Of a DNA stretch of 64,000 nucleotides, positions 34,380 to 48,175 are shown piece after piece. The stretch is from Rheum nobile (taxonomy: Eukaryota; Streptophyta; Magnoliopsida; Caryophyllales; Polygonaceae): NCBI GenBank assembly GCA_027886185.1, contig WOAB01000317.1, forward strand, positions 806,001 through 870,000. Direction: 5' to 3'. Each line of letters begins with the position of its first letter. The first letter of the stretch is position 1. The translations under genes were made by a program, and so were the position numbers. The notes below the pieces were generated by a model. The model made no database searches and was not told where the DNA came from. It saw only the letters and a program-made list of their open reading frames with translations.

Positions 34380-34667
34380 AGTAGGAAGCAAGGAGCAACA
34401 GAGAAGAGCAAGCAAAGGGAATTCTCTCTAGGACTCTACAGATTTCTGTCAAGTCTGAATCCAAGCAACAATATATGCCAAGGTCACAAAGAGACGCGCG
34501 AAGCCCCGAATGCTTCAAGGCGGGTCGGGTCTGAGCAACTCTTGGCAGACCAAGCTTCTCCAGAAATGGGCCGGCTCAAACAAAGCCCAATAGGCACAAG
34601 CCAACTAGTTACATCACAGTCCTATTACATTAAGTATAATCCTATAGTTAGGAAATTATACATTACA
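34380..34667 (-). mobile_element. 5' LTR of the copia element, second part
   Basis: Resumes after the nested element with AGTAGGAAGCAAGGAGC and ends ATTACA, matching 24545-24832 closely. Followed by TSD TTATT. Confidence 0.92.
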
Positions 34668-34672
34668 TTATT

Positions 34673-36640
34673 AAAGGTATTTGGAATTGTTCTCGGAAAA
34701 TTAAAATTATTATCTCTAATATCTTATTTCTGTTATAATTTTTCGTGATAGTCTAGATTAATTATATCTTTTGTGAAATCAATTTTTTGAAGATCAAATT
34801 GCAAAATCTTAACCACATAAATTGGCTAGAAGATATCTGACCAACAACAACAAAATCTTCATATATTGGTTTTTAAGTAAAGCTTAGGGTATGTTTGGCA
34901 AACAAATTTATAAAGACATTTTCAATTATACATCTTTATTTGTAATAATAGTGTTTGGCAATTTTTAGTTATAATGTCTTTATTTTTTAATTTTCCTCTC
35001 TCAATTTCAAATTAAAGTGGCATAATCTCCAAAGTTTCAAAACTACGGAGTACTTTTTTAACAAAAACTATATTATAAATAATAAAGCATTTTTTCAAAA
35101 AAAATATTAATAGCATACTAGTTTTCATCATATCAAAAGGGGAAAAAATGTAGGTGGATTTGGGCCAAATCACAATTTGGGCCAGCTTTATGCTCCCTAA
35201 TCAACTAATAAATCAAGCGAGAAATCTGCTTCATACGGAAATCAATTATATCCATATACATATCTTAGTTAAAATAGTTTTTTATTTTTAAATATTTCTA
35301 AAAGATAATGAATAAATTCTTAATAAAAAAAGTTAAACTAATAACTAAAAATAGAATTCTTAAAAATAGAATTCTTAAAATGTGTCCATGAACATGTGTC
35401 AAAAACCTTTCATTTAAGTTTGGAAAATGTTCATACATATTCCTTTTGAATACATAAAATCATGTACTGTAATACTGTAAAAAATTTAAAGACATTATAT
35501 TAGTAACTTATAACTAATCTGAACATGAAGAACATAACATATAAGCAATATTTAAATATTATCCAAATAAACACAAAGAAAGGCTTAACAATCTGTAGAA
35601 TTGAAAAAGATAAAGGAAGCCACTAAACCTGAAAAAGATACTAAACAATTAGAGTTTGCATTACATCTGTAGAATTGAAAAATTATATTAGTGGTCACGA
35701 ATTGAAAAAGATACTAAACAATTACATCTTGCCTTATATTAGTGGTCACGAAACATAATGAAAAAGATTACCAGTTGAAAAAGATAAATATTATATTAGT
35801 GGTCACGAAACACAATGAAAAAGATAAATAAATTAGAGTTTGCATTGAATTGAAGTTACTGGAACTCTGTAGAATTGTAGAATTGAAAAACAAGAGTTTA
35901 TATTAAATTAATGGCTATAAAAATGAAACAATACTAAACAATTTCAACAATCATGTAAACTTTAAAGAATTGTAAAACTAATGAACCTGAGCCATTAATG
36001 GACGAAAGAAAAGACGAATATGAAGACCGACAGATTGCAACTATGAAAGGACTAGTACGGTGAAGTAAAAAAAAAATCTTGTTTTGTTTGATCTGTTGAA
36101 ACAATTATAAAATCCAGCCTTAGACTATTGAAAAAATAAATAAGGTAGTTAATATCTTTATTTTTTTATTTTTTTATGATTTCTTTTTAATAAAAAAATA
36201 GTTAAAAATAATGACACTTAACATTAGTTTAGTGAAGGCACCTTATTTGCATTACATGATATCCGAACTGAGTCTACAGAGCTCCAAAAACAAAATATAT
36301 ATGTTTTTAGGATTTACAATTTCTTCTCCGAGAAGGTTGATATTAATCATCTCCCAAACAGTAAACATTCATTAACTCTGGCCGTGAAAAGTTGCTTTGT
36401 CTTACGATAAAACCCGTACGTAAATAATTTATGAGGAATCATTTCCTCGGAGAAGAATATTAATCCTGAAGACTGAGAAAGAGCAATAACATTAAGCTTG
36501 ACTTGTAATTCATCCTACAAGCCTGAGATTTTACATGATATCATATATATATATATATATGTCCAATCTCATTATTCTATCAACGTACTATATATACACA
36601 CCGTAACAAATTTTAAATTATACCCAAACACAAATTTCAA
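34673..36640. other. AT-rich spacer with short repeats
   Basis: No gene. TTATATTAGTGGTCACGAA recurs at about 35683, 35734 and 35791 with GAAAAAGATA strings between, a decayed tandem array. A pure AT microsatellite lies at 36543-36560. Confidence 0.7.
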
Positions 36641-36691
36641 GTAATTATTCAGTAAACAACAAAACGTTGACATATAAAAATCTTTATTTTA

Positions 36692-39600
36692 TTACGTTGA
36701 CAGGCCGCTAGCAAACGGAACTCCGGTGCCCGGCAACCAGTTATCGCCGGCGATGAAACTCCCAACGGTAAACTTTCCAGCCTCGGCAGCACTGGTGATG
36801 ACGTGGAACCCCTTCCACTTAACCCGACCCGAAGTCTTCGACCCGGGACCCGTATTCGAATACTCCCCATAATAAAGCGTATCCAGCGCGAAGCTGCCGG
36901 ACCACTCGGTCCACCCCGCCGGATCAACGATGCCGTCGAGATACGTGTCCATGAAGACGGTGCGGGAGAACTTCTGCCAGGGGCGGCCGAGGTAGGTCTT
37001 GACGCCGGCGAGGCTGTCGCCGGCGGACTTGACGGTGGAGGAGATGATGGAGATGCCGGTGTTCTGGTTGGGGTCGGTGCGGCCTTGGGCGGTGATGGTG
37101 TTGACGAGGTTGGGTGGGCGGCGCGGGTAGATGTTGCAGCCTTGGAAGACGGCGGCGGCGTTGCCGAAGATGAAGTCAACGGTGCCGTAGATGTTGCAGT
37201 CGCGGTAGAATTGGCGGTTGGCGTAGACGTAGAGGGTGTCTTGGTACCCTTCGAAGCTGCACTGGTAGAAGACGGAGAGGTCGGAGCCGGAACGGAGCGC
37301 CACCGCTTGGTGGTTGCCGGCGCCGGCGATGTTCCGGAAGGTTATTCCCTTGGCTATGAAGTTTGACCCTGTCACGGCTGTACGGAGACAAAGAGCTACA
37401 ATAGTTAATATACATAAATTAATTAATTTTGTAATTTTTGTAAATAACGTTTTTTATGTATATGAGACTAATCTCAATTGTGATATATCTCTATCGTTGT
37501 CCAATGAAATGTAAAAGCATTAAAAAAGAATTGACCGAACACGAATCTTTCGTTAGATACTACATGTGATTATAGTGACCAGTAATTAATTAGTAAAAGG
37601 CGAAAAGGACAGGAGATGTAAGAACATATGTACGATTGACAATGATTAATACTTTCTCAGTATAAAAGTATTTGTTTTTCTATCATATATTTTTCTATTT
37701 TTTTAAGAAAACTATTAAAAATTATATTATAACTTTAAAAAATAAATATTTATAAATAAAAGTTGAAATTTAAAAAGACATGTCAATTTATAATGAGGGA
37801 GAATTCGTAGTAGTAATAAAGTTGATAACTAAAGTGCTAACTGTGCAATTTACAATTTATGTCTCAAGGCTTTGAAGAAGATTTGATTAATATATATACG
37901 GAGGAACTGATTGATTGGGGAAAACACTGCAATTTATTTATATGTATAAAAGTTAATTAGGATATGGGTAAAGGATTGGACGGACACTGTACTCAATCTA
38001 ATGAATCTGGTCAAAGAGTATATCTGCATGCAACTAATTAATGTTTGATTAAAGGGAGTAATTACGTGGGAGATGGGATTAGATCTAATATATGTAGTAC
38101 GGAGTAGTATATAGTAGCAAAATAGCATAAGTAAGACCATTTTTGTCAACATGCAAAATGCAGACGGAACGATAATATGCATGTATGCAGATATACTGGC
38201 CGTCCTATCTATATATAGCTACTACGTACTTGATGATTAAGATGTCTAAAACAAACATTGAAAAAATCAATTTTTATAACATTAATGATTAAACCCCAAA
38301 AAATGACCTGATCGGCCAATTATATACTTAATTAATTTTGGCAAGAGAAATAAAAATAAATTTTAACTAAATTAATATATAGTGCACGCATAATATTACT
38401 TTAATTTTTGTCCATAAAAACGCGCACTTAGACAATAATAATAGGAAAAAGGTAAAGTCGAATTCGTAATCTGAAATTGAACAATAGACCCATTTACTTG
38501 ACAAAATCAATGTGGACCACTACTTACATATGACCAAAGTATGCATCCATATATGATATATGGAATATATACTTATACGTACATGCAACCAAGTAACTAT
38601 TTCAATTTCATACTTGATGTTAGCAGTTTATATATACACACAGCAATTAAGAGTTTACTTAGAGATTTAAATAAACCATGTTCGAAAGCCAAAAATAATC
38701 GATGTGCGCGCCAACGTGTATTGATTGAAATTTCTCGTAGTGTCCCTTGGATTATGAGAAATCGAAGATGATCACCTCAGATCTCTAAACGCTGGAGTAC
38801 TAATTATATACGAGATTAATTAAACAAATATACACATATAATACTGTACTTAACAATAATACAGACTAACAACCTTTGAAGTGACTAACATCTAGACTCT
38901 CACTTCATAGTTAATTATAATTATACATAATATTATTAAAAATGACTATTCATTTTTCCCTAATGAATTTAATTCGAACATTCTAGATAATGATCATGCT
39001 TAATTATAGCGTGACATTCGTTTTTTATATTACTATGATCAGGCCGTACGTATATGCATGCAATATCCCCAATATTTTTTTTTTATCAAAACAATATCCC
39101 CAAGATTAATTTGTTAATAAACTTAGTTATAATTAGCACTAGAATCTTATGAGAGTGTGAAAAGGTTTAATTCGTTAATACTCCAGGTGGGAGGTAAATA
39201 GATAATTAATTATGTAGGCTAACGGTCACTCTCAACTTTTTAGGGTTGAAAATGCCCCCTGACCTCTTTAATTTATTATTATTTTGCTGTCAATTTGTAT
39301 ATGGTTAGCGTACTTTATATCACTTGACCCACCTGTACTGTACGTATCTATCATGTAAATGTCCAGTTCTCTTTGTTTTAATACTATTTATATTATACGG
39401 ACTATAACGCATCCACGTCCAAATTTGTGATAGATTATATTTTGACGGTAAAATCACTTTCAATGCCCACTAGAAGAAACGACCTAAACAAATGATCGAG
39501 TTTGACATCTAAGCGTCGATCTGATTAAGGTTCCTCAACAATTATATTCTACAGCTACATTAATATTCAATTCACTACTTATCTACATATATGTTCTTTC

Positions 39601-41222
39601 CCTATCGCTTTACAGTTACAGTTACGTCAGAACAAGATTTATACGCGACGTCACTTTCATCCTTCTCCTTCAAACTATAAAAAAACGTTGACATATATAG
39701 GAAAAAAGTATAATGACATAATCTCTTATAGTCCTCAAGGACTTTTGCAATAACAACCAATTTTAGACTACTTAGTACCAATAGTTACAAAAGTATACTC
39801 CATAAACATTTAACAATAATCTATTTAGTAAGTAATAAATTAAGTCAAGTCGATCTATGAAAAGATCAAAATATCTACCTATATTCATTCAAGTGTTAAC
39901 TGGTCAGATTCATTATCAGTTGCATTTAAAAGTAATCCTAACTTTCACTGATAGACCCACAAATAATTTCAACCTTTTAAGTCAACTAAAAATAATCGCA
40001 ATTTTAGATCCATGAACCAAAACTAGTACAATTTTTTTTTTTTTGAAATTTCGGCTAATCTGATAGCGTGTATTCAAGGTCTTTTTGTAATTAGACATTG
40101 TAAGCGATTCTATTTTCTACAAGATATCTTATTAGGTGTAATGTTGTTATTGAATTAGCCTGAATTTCAACTGAATAAATCATTTATCTTATTTTTGGTT
40201 CTTTGGATTATTTTTTATTGACTTGAAAGTTGAGATTAATTTTGATCAATCAGTAAAAGTTAGAATTATTTTGATAATTTTTTTTTAAAAAAGGTGTATT
40301 GGAACGTAATATATATTTAATATATAAGATTGGTGGAAAACTTACCAACAGTAGCGGACCTAAACGTGGTGTAACCACTTCCAACGCTCCTACTCCCAGT
40401 AATAACGGTTTTGCCAATCCCGTCACCAGTCAGCATGACGTTGTTAATTGCTATCGACACGTACTCCTTATACTCTCCTGCCTTTACGTATATCACCGTC
40501 CTCCCCGAACCCTTCTTCTTCTTCGCCGCGTTCACCCCTTCCGCCACCGTCTCATAGTCCCCGGACCCGTCCTGCGCCACCACGACATCAGCCGCCACCG
40601 CCCCCGTCTCCAACAGCCTCCTATCCCCTCCCTTAACCCACCTAGGATAACCCGACTTGAACCCGCCTTCCGCTCGGTTTTCGGTTTTGGGTTGTTTGTT
40701 GTTGATAGCAAGGGCGTTGCTTATAAGGTATGAAGTGTTAGGGTAGCCCATCAAGGGTAAGAGTAGGTCACTCTTGGCACCCAGATCCTCGAACCCTAGC
40801 TTACACGTCTCGAAGTGGGTCAGGACCGAGCTTAGCCACGTCTGCGTGTCGTCGTGGGCCTGGCCCGGATCGGTCATGGTTCGGTTGAGTGTTTGGGCCG
40901 CGAGCTCGTAGAGCTCGAGGCAGTCGGCCCACGCGGCCTTCTGGTTGGCGTCGTGGCATCTCCCACCGAGCGACGACGCGCTGGCGTGCGCGTCGAGGGA
41001 GGCTTGGAGGGCGCTACCTAGGACGAGGTTTAAGAAGTGGGGCCCACCGTTGACGGATTCAACCTGTTTAAGGTTGAGATAGTGTTGGCATTGGGTGGGG
41101 TAGGGTGTTTGGGTGCACCATGAGGAAATAGTGCCACTTGTGGTAGCAACGGAATTAGCTAAATTGAGGTAAAGTATTAGTATTGAACATGTTGTAGTGA
41201 AGAGGGTTTGAAGGAGGCCCAT
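36692..41222 (-). CDS. Pectin methylesterase with PMEI pro-region (two exons)
   Basis: Exon 1 is 40346-41222 and exon 2 is 36692-37377 (donor TTG|GTAAGT, acceptor TACAG|CC). Together they encode 520 residues; the join reads ...FRSATVAVTGSNF in frame. Residues 1-26 look like a signal peptide. Residues about 30-190 are an invertase/pectinesterase-inhibitor domain with its Cys pattern (WCTQTPYPTQC ... RC ... DC ... TC). A basic processing site GGDRRLLETG precedes the catalytic domain. Catalytic motifs are present: GEYKEYV, NHQAVALRSGSD, YQDTLYVY, GTVDFIFGNA and YLGRPW, giving the two Gln, two Asp and Arg of the active site. The enzyme removes methyl esters from cell-wall homogalacturonan; the inhibitor domain is cut off at RRLL before secretion. 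No breaks; probably functional. Confidence 0.96.
37378..40345 (-). other. Large intron of the pectin methylesterase gene
   Basis: 2968 bp, bounded by GT at 40345 and AG at 37378. AT-rich with no ORF or recognisable transposon. The single intron is at the conserved position for this family, just before the VTGSNF block, but is long for it. Confidence 0.9.
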
Positions 41223-41350
41223 TTGATCGATTTTGGTTAAATTTGAGCGGTTGGAATATGGTTATAAGATGGGATTTTTTTGTATAAGGGGTTGTTTGGG
41301 TACGTATGGTTTTGGGTTTGCATGGGAATTATGCATGATGTGGTAAGGGG

Positions 41351-41360
41351 TTTATATAGA
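41351..41360 (-). promoter_or_regulatory. TATA box of the pectin methylesterase gene
   Basis: The minus strand reads TCTATATAAA, about 130 bp before the start codon at 41222. That position suits a 5'UTR of about 100 nt. Confidence 0.65.
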
Positions 41361-43960
41361 TGGGGTTTTGTTGGGAAAGTCGTGTTGACAATAGTACTAA
41401 TGTACTATATGTCTATATATTACATTAAATAATAATAAAATTGTTATTGTTTATCGGTTTAGGGTTATTATTGTTGATGTTTTATAATATTTATTGATGT
41501 TATTAAGGTTTTGTATTTATTTGCTTCGTAGACAAGTTTTTCTATATTAATATTATTTCGGTTCGAATTGATCAAATTGAAACACACTATATCATTCTTC
41601 AGCCTCAAATAAAAGGATTTGACTCTTAAAACTCTTGTTTCGACTCCATGTCCGAACCATCTCGATTTGAATTCAAAATAATAATTCATTTTCGACCTTA
41701 AAATTTCAAATTGAGACGGTAGCATAAATATAAAAAATTAATTACAAAACAAGAATACACAAAAACATAGGCAAATTAATTAACCGAAAAAAATTAATCA
41801 TATAACATCAACTGACCAACAAGAATTCAAAAAAAAGACTAAGAGCTATTTTGAGAACGCACGACTCTCTTGTAGTAATTCGACACATGTAAATAATGAA
41901 ACTAATACTTCGGTCTACGTACATGTTTAATATGAATACATAAGTTTGAAAAATGGTGGTAGTTAACAAACTCTTATTGAATTCTGTTTGATATGACAAA
42001 ATGTACTAAAAACTCAAATTATGTTTTGTACGTGTTTAATTGTATGTGTAATACGTGGTGTTTATTGGGCACAACCCTCGAACTTGTTTTTATATATAAA
42101 TAATAAGGGTTACGTGAAAATTATTATAATAGTTTGTGATAACGATGAAAAACTTGACTAATTTAATTATTAGTATGTAGGTGACTCGAGATCGAATTGT
42201 ATAGTTTGTAAATATAGCGAAAAGCGAAAGAACATATGATGATTTCCAAAAGTAACTAAGCTTATAGCTGTCATATATGTTGTATATATTGTATATATGA
42301 TATATGAGTTATACAATCGATCGATGTATAGCTAAAAGTATGGATTATATATGGTCAATATGCATGATTTCGATCATAACTTGATCAAGTAAACAAATTG
42401 TAATTAAATGGATTAGTACGCGCGTGTTGGATAGCTAAGAATGAAAACAACATACAAATTAATTAGCATGAACTTTCAGTATCCCCTATCTTAAATGTGA
42501 ACTGAGAATTAATTTTCAATATCCCTTCTTAAATTTCCAATATTTTGAATTATTTTATACGCAGAAAGTCTAAAAAAATTTAAACTATTATTTCATCGTA
42601 TCCATGCATAGATATGAATAGATAGATCGCCCTGCAGTTTAAATTAAGTCCACAGTTTCAGGCTAGCTAGGTTAAAATTTCAATCCTTTATTTCAACCTA
42701 CACGTCACTAAATTTACGTTTACAACAAACTAATCAAACGTTGTACAGTGTTGTCAAATAATAGATGAAAAATAAGATGGTCAACGGTAACGTACGTAGG
42801 TACGAGCGGACATACATGTCCGATATGCAATAGACTTATATTCGAACACGTCTCTGCTTGTGCAAGGACTAAACCTAATTAATATTTGAACAAACGGATA
42901 TAAATAACTTTTTAATCGCTTTATAGCCAAATTGTACCCCATCAACCTAAATAATGAACCCTGAAATGAACCAGTTCTAATATCATATGAAAGTTTGTGG
43001 ATCAATATAATTGACTCTCGTAATATATGTGTAAATAAGTTCAATATATGAATCCTAAAATTGAAGTACAGGGATGGACTTATATACATTCCAACAGCTT
43101 CAAAATAGAATAGGGAAATTTAGTAATCGTATATTATGATTTTCTGCATATGTTTACAACCATATTCATTCATAAATGTTAAAATCAGTTAAATCATGCT
43201 CAAATTCTTTCGACTATTTTTTTTTTCATTCATACTCCGATCCGTCCGTATATAAGAATCAAAATTGGTAATTGTTACTTAATTTCTTTGACTCTTTGGG
43301 TGTTGTACTTTTCCTTTTGAATAATCTGCAAGAATGAATTTTATTCCCCTGCTTCAAAATAAAATGAATGGTTATTCTTCTTTTCCTTTAATCGCCTATT
43401 TAATTTAACGAGGGGAGAGGACCATGCAAATTTTATTGGTTAAGCACTTAAGACAAGTTAGAGAAAAGAACTTCAATTAATAAATCCTCTAGATCGAAAC
43501 GACGATTAGGAGTGGATAAAGGTTGACGATCTTCTTCCTCTTCCTTTATGGGTTATGAAAAGTACTCGATCTGTTGTAACTTGTAATGGATGAAGGAGAT
43601 CAAACTTATAGCCTAATAATTATGAAATGTTATATTTGATTTATTAGTTAAGTTGAAAAGGTATAGTACTAAATATTTTTCCAATATTTAAATTTTGATT
43701 AATTTTATATCATGTAGATTTTCTGAAAATATAATTTGGAGTGAGTACGTTATGAAAATTGTTATTGAAACTTATTTTTATTGATTATTTTATTTTCAAA
43801 TTAATTAATTTATTAACCAAAAAATATGATGAGCATTTTGACATATATTAAAAAAATTATAAGAAGACTCTAACTATAATTTATATTTTTTAAATATTAT
43901 ATTTTAAAACGATAATTATTTTATATCAGAATAATATATTTTGAAAAACTTAGTAATTAA
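41361..43960. other. AT-rich spacer
   Basis: No gene, RNA or full transposon recognised. Upstream region of the pectin methylesterase gene. Confidence 0.7.
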
Positions 43961-43968
43961 TTATAGCA

Positions 43969-44180
43969 GCGTTACGAAGCACGCTAAATATGTGAACGTA
44001 TAGCTATGGGCAGTGGCGGATCTACAAGGGGGGCTGAGGGGCAGTTGGGCAGCCCTCGCTTCCCCCTGGCGAATCTCTTATACTATGTCGAATTGGTCTA
44101 GTGGTCTACAGTGTTACGAAGCACGCTAAAATGCATTGGTCTAGTGTTACGAAGCACGCTAAAATGCATTGGTCTAGTGA
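43969..44180 (+). repeat. hAT-like end and 33-bp tandem repeat
   Basis: CAGTGGCGGATCTAC at about 44011 resembles the first bases of hAT MITEs (compare 60447), but no matching end was found, so it is probably a truncated copy. GTTACGAAGCACGCTAAA occurs once in the flank (43970) and twice as a 33-bp tandem repeat (44113 and 44146) with ATGCATTGGTCTAGT. Confidence 0.45.
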
Positions 44181-45320
44181 CATTTGTCTTTGAACTTGTG
44201 TAAAAAAGCTAGAAATTATGGGTTTAATTCTTCAATCTCTCTTCCAACCCTTCTTTTTATAATTTTGTTAAAAATTTGAGTCTTAATTGCCTTATTAAAA
44301 TATGTGTTTATTAAACATATTTATTTCTCTTTTGTTTTTATTTTTTCTTCTATGTTTTATTTTTTTATTAAAACGAAAATTGAAAATCTTGCATTATTTA
44401 AATAATTTTCAAAAACGCTAAAAAATAGAGTATATATTGTATGAATTAATCAAATTTCAAAAGGTGGATCTCATATGTTTTTTAATTTAAAAATATTAAT
44501 ATAAATGTCAATTTATAAAGTGAAAAATATATGGAATTAAAATCGATTGCTTTTCTTTCCACAAATTTCTAGTCCATCAATGGTTGTTGTGGGCCCACAT
44601 AATAGGACTAAAAAGTCATTAGTTGTGATAGTTGAAGTCACAACTACGTGTTCGGTTTTTCCTTGGAATTTTAGGTCTTATATTACACTTTAATCTAATA
44701 TAGCTAAGATTCTTCTCTCCATTTATAAAAACAAAGATATAGTGATCGAGATTTTACTAAGAGGAAATTAACAAACGACGTACGCATTGATCTAATCTAG
44801 AATAAAAATTAAATTAGTCATGTGAATTTCAAGCTAGATAGATACAACTCACCGAGTGATATAACAAGTTTACGTGCGCGCGCGTATCTTATATTTTCAC
44901 ATGCTGGTTTAATAGCAATTTCTCAAAATAATTGAAGGAAGTTGGATCTAGAATAAAGTAGCCCACTTTGATACGTTGTATATAATATTCAACAAAAAAT
45001 AGATTGAAATTTAACATACACAAATCAAGAAAAGTTTACGTGTGTTTTGAACTCTATAATTGGAGTGGAGATGAAATAGCAGGCAAAAGTATAAATCGAT
45101 CAATGTCCCTTAGCCAAAATGGGGGGAAATCAAACAATCCCTTGATCGACATTGACTTGATTAATTACTGTATTATTCTTTGATTATTCAACCCATGCCA
45201 ACTTTTTCATTAAACTAATTAATTAAAGTTGAACTGAAAGAAGGGCAAAAAATATTGATCCAATTGGTCATAATTTATTATGCGCTATGTATATAAAGCT
45301 AGATTTGTGTCTGTCAATTG
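44181..45320. other. AT-rich spacer
   Basis: No gene seen. Confidence 0.6.
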
Positions 45321-45329
45321 TCATAATCA

Positions 45330-45937
45330 TGGACGGACACAGGTGGGGCTGACTGTAGCTTTCACTGGATTTTTTTTTATATATTTATATGGAATTTTTT
45401 TTATATATTTATATGGAATTTTTTTTCCTCGGCCAAAGTCTTTTTTTTAAAATTTCCAAAAAAAATTCAAACTAATTTTTATAGTATTTCAATTTTAAAA
45501 ATATTATTTACATAGGATTTATTATGTATAATTCTTAAAAATACTAAAATTTATCCAAATTTGTACATAATTTTTCAATAAGATATGTAATATTTTTAAT
45601 ATATTTATCCTTATTTGTGTTAAAATTTTCAAAATTTAGGGTTTATGAATTTGTAAATTTTATAAATTAATTTTTATACAAATTTGTTGAGATTACGCAG
45701 TGAAAGTAGTCTGTAATGATTGAATTTTGTTTAATTTGTGTAATTTTTTATCAATTTTGAGTAAAATTTCATTCGAAGTTTGGATATAGAGTTTGTTGTT
45801 TGAAATTGAGATTGTTTGTGTAAAATAGATGGTAGAATTAAAAATTACGATTTAGGGTTTTGTGTAAGGTAGACGGTAATATTTTACTATTCAAGATTTT
45901 AGCCTCTACTGAACTACAATCCTGCGTCCGCCCCTGC
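45330..45937. mobile_element. Non-autonomous DNA transposon with TSD TCATAATCA
   Basis: The block starts TGGACGGACACAGG and ends CCTGCGTCCGCCCCTGC, imperfect inverted ends. TCATAATCA occurs directly outside both ends (45321-45329 and 45938-45946). A 9-bp duplication would suit a Mutator-type MITE and 8 bp a hAT type. The interior is T-rich without ORFs and includes a 24-bp tandem repeat near 45370-45425. Confidence 0.6.
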
Positions 45938-45946
45938 TCATAATCA

Positions 45947-47988
45947 ACATAAATAGCTAGGTAGACAAATTATTCAAAATATTTTATTGTTGTATAAACT
46001 TCTTAATAGAGTATAGCTTAAATAAATATAAAAATTTAAATCCAACCACCTGCTAGCTAGCCGATTTAATTCAATTGATACTTTTATATTATGAGTTTAT
46101 CCAAAATTTAATTAAGTTGACTAATTCATGAATAATCGTTCAAGTCTTCATAATTTCGATACTACGAATGATATATTAATATCTCTTAATCATCTATGAC
46201 TCTAGGTTACGAATTTAATTTTCTTTCTCATATCGACAGCTTATTGCCCAAGTATATATCTCAATAGCTTGTTTAATATGCGTACATTTCTTACATGCAA
46301 GAATAGTCTTTATTGGTTTAGATAAATGTAAGTCATTTGCAATCGTTTTCTGATGTTAATTGGACCGAGAGTATGAGCTAGAACCATACATATATTTTGA
46401 CCAAAAAAAGAAACCACACATATATTCATGCGTTTTCTTAAAGCAAAAGTTGTATACAATTTGCAGATTTTAATATGTAAACAGATGGAAGATCACTAAT
46501 TTAATTACGTTACAATTATTAGCATTTTTAGTGTTTGGGATTAGTGGATATTACAAAGAAATTCACGAGAATATGTCTCCTACTATTCATGTATCATCCA
46601 ATACATTATACGAAGTATATGATTGAGCGTGTATTTAATTTTATATGGCTATTAGCTAACACACGTTTATTTTAGCGTATTATTAGTTGCAATTCCGTTA
46701 TATATATAAATAGTAGTCAGAGCCCGTGCGTTTATGAAGTTATTGTGTATTTTGTGTTCGAATTTAGAATTTGTATAATGTAGTTGTGGAGTTTTTTTAA
46801 AGGAATCATGTATTTGATGCAGTATTGGTAAAAATATTAAGTGTTGTTGTTTTTATTGTACAAAATATTTATTGAAATGAAATATTTTTTGTTTTTTTAG
46901 ATTTTATTGTTGAATGGATTGGAATACTATTGACTGATATGCACGTTTGTTTATAAGTTGTAATCCTAAAATTACATGCTGAACATAACAGATTCAACAC
47001 TTTTCAACAACATATATCCATTCTGATGTCCTAATTTAAAATTACCAGCAAGAGCTAATTGAACACGCAGGAGAGCTAACGCCGAAGCTCGATTCTTATG
47101 TTGAGACCGGTCCTCAACAGTCTATGACATTAAATTTTTGCTTTGCTGTTTCACCGATAAAATAGAGGTTCTTGAATGGTGACACAACAGATTGTGGTGA
47201 CTTCATTTCTAGAGAAACCTATTATAGAAGCAAACAATTTAGTGAAAGCCAATTAAGACAATGCAGAAATCTATAACTCGTGCTCTTTTGTCTATATATT
47301 TGCAAATGCCAAACCAAGTTTTATTTTTATTTTTATTTTCAATGTTACTTTCAGTTGACACTTTAAAAGAGGGCATTTTAAAAAGTGCAAGTTGCTAGGA
47401 ATATTAACTATATATGAGAGAATTTAATGACAAACGTCAAGACAAAGGATACCAATAAGTAGTCTATACATATAATTCTAGAAAATTTGCTAAATCCAGG
47501 AGTAAAAAAAAAGCAGATACCCACAAAAATAACCATAATATAACTTCTCATAAGTTTCACACTTCTTTTTTCCAATCTTTTGAACCTCTTTATTTATTTA
47601 ATCATTTTTTTAAGTATTGAACCCAATTTCATTAAATGTTTTGTTGTTAAATGCTTGTTTAGAATTCAGGATAAGTATTTTTTACCTCTCTTTTTTATTT
47701 TAATAAAGAAATTCACTACAGTGTAGAAGTAACATGATCAAATTATTGAAACTAAGAAATCAGGATGTGATTTTTTTTTATGCAGACAAAAACATTGTAA
47801 ATCCATGTACACAATTTTCATTCCACCTAAATGACTTAACATTTATATAAAATAATAATATCAATATTTCTATAGATCTATCAAAAAGATAATTTCATTT
47901 GAAGCAACAAATACTTCATACAAAAGTAAACATAAAATTAATTTATATGTAGATCGATCTTCAGTTTTTACACCAAGGTCTCTCACTC
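45947..47988. other. AT-rich spacer
   Basis: No gene recognised. Around 46705-46735 the string TAGTAGTCAGAGCCCGTGCG resembles 5' ends of plant Helitrons, without a confirmed partner. Confidence 0.5.
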
Positions 47989-48175
47989 TTGTCTTGGTTT
48001 AGAGTGGACAATTTGTTTCTCAATGGGCTCACAGAGTATGAAAAAGGAAAGTGGAGGAGGATATCAAGTGAGTTTTGTCAAAACCAAGACCCCTAGTCAG
48101 GTGGCTAGCCATGCTCATCTGTACTTTAAGCGCGTAAACAACAACACCGTCAAGGAGAAGATACAACATCAATGA
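47989..48175 (+). pseudogene. MYB-like (SHAQKYF class) pseudogene fragment
   Basis: Plus strand. SWFRVDNLFLNGL then TEYEKGKWRRISSEF matches the second half of a single-repeat MYB/SANT domain. After one extra T in the run at about 48074 the frame continues FVKTKTPSQVASHAHLYFKR and NNNTVKEKIQHQ, then a stop at 48173-48175. SHAHLYF corresponds to the SHAQKYF hallmark of DIVARICATA/KUA1-like transcription factors. Only about 60 codons remain, the start is missing and the first Trp context is altered, so it cannot be functional. Confidence 0.75.

Larger units (their letters stand above)
24156..34667 (-). mobile_element. Ty1/copia retrotransposon (decayed, interrupted)
   Basis: Minus-strand element with TSD TTATT at 24151-24155 and 34668-34672. 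The 3' LTR is 24156-24832 (677 bp). The 5' LTR is split into 29645-30043 and 34380-34667 by a nested Ty3-type element. Coding order gag, protease, integrase, RT, RNase H identifies the copia superfamily. The frame is interrupted by many stops and shifts. The PBS matches initiator tRNA-Met and is present twice in tandem at 29616-29642. The LTRs differ by several indels, so this is older than the nested element. Confidence 0.95.

Noticed and set aside
36803..37366. Long plus-strand ORF (187 codons) antisense to the pectin methylesterase exon
   Set aside because: It is the complement of a GC-rich conserved exon; its Gly/Val/Ala-rich product has no family features.
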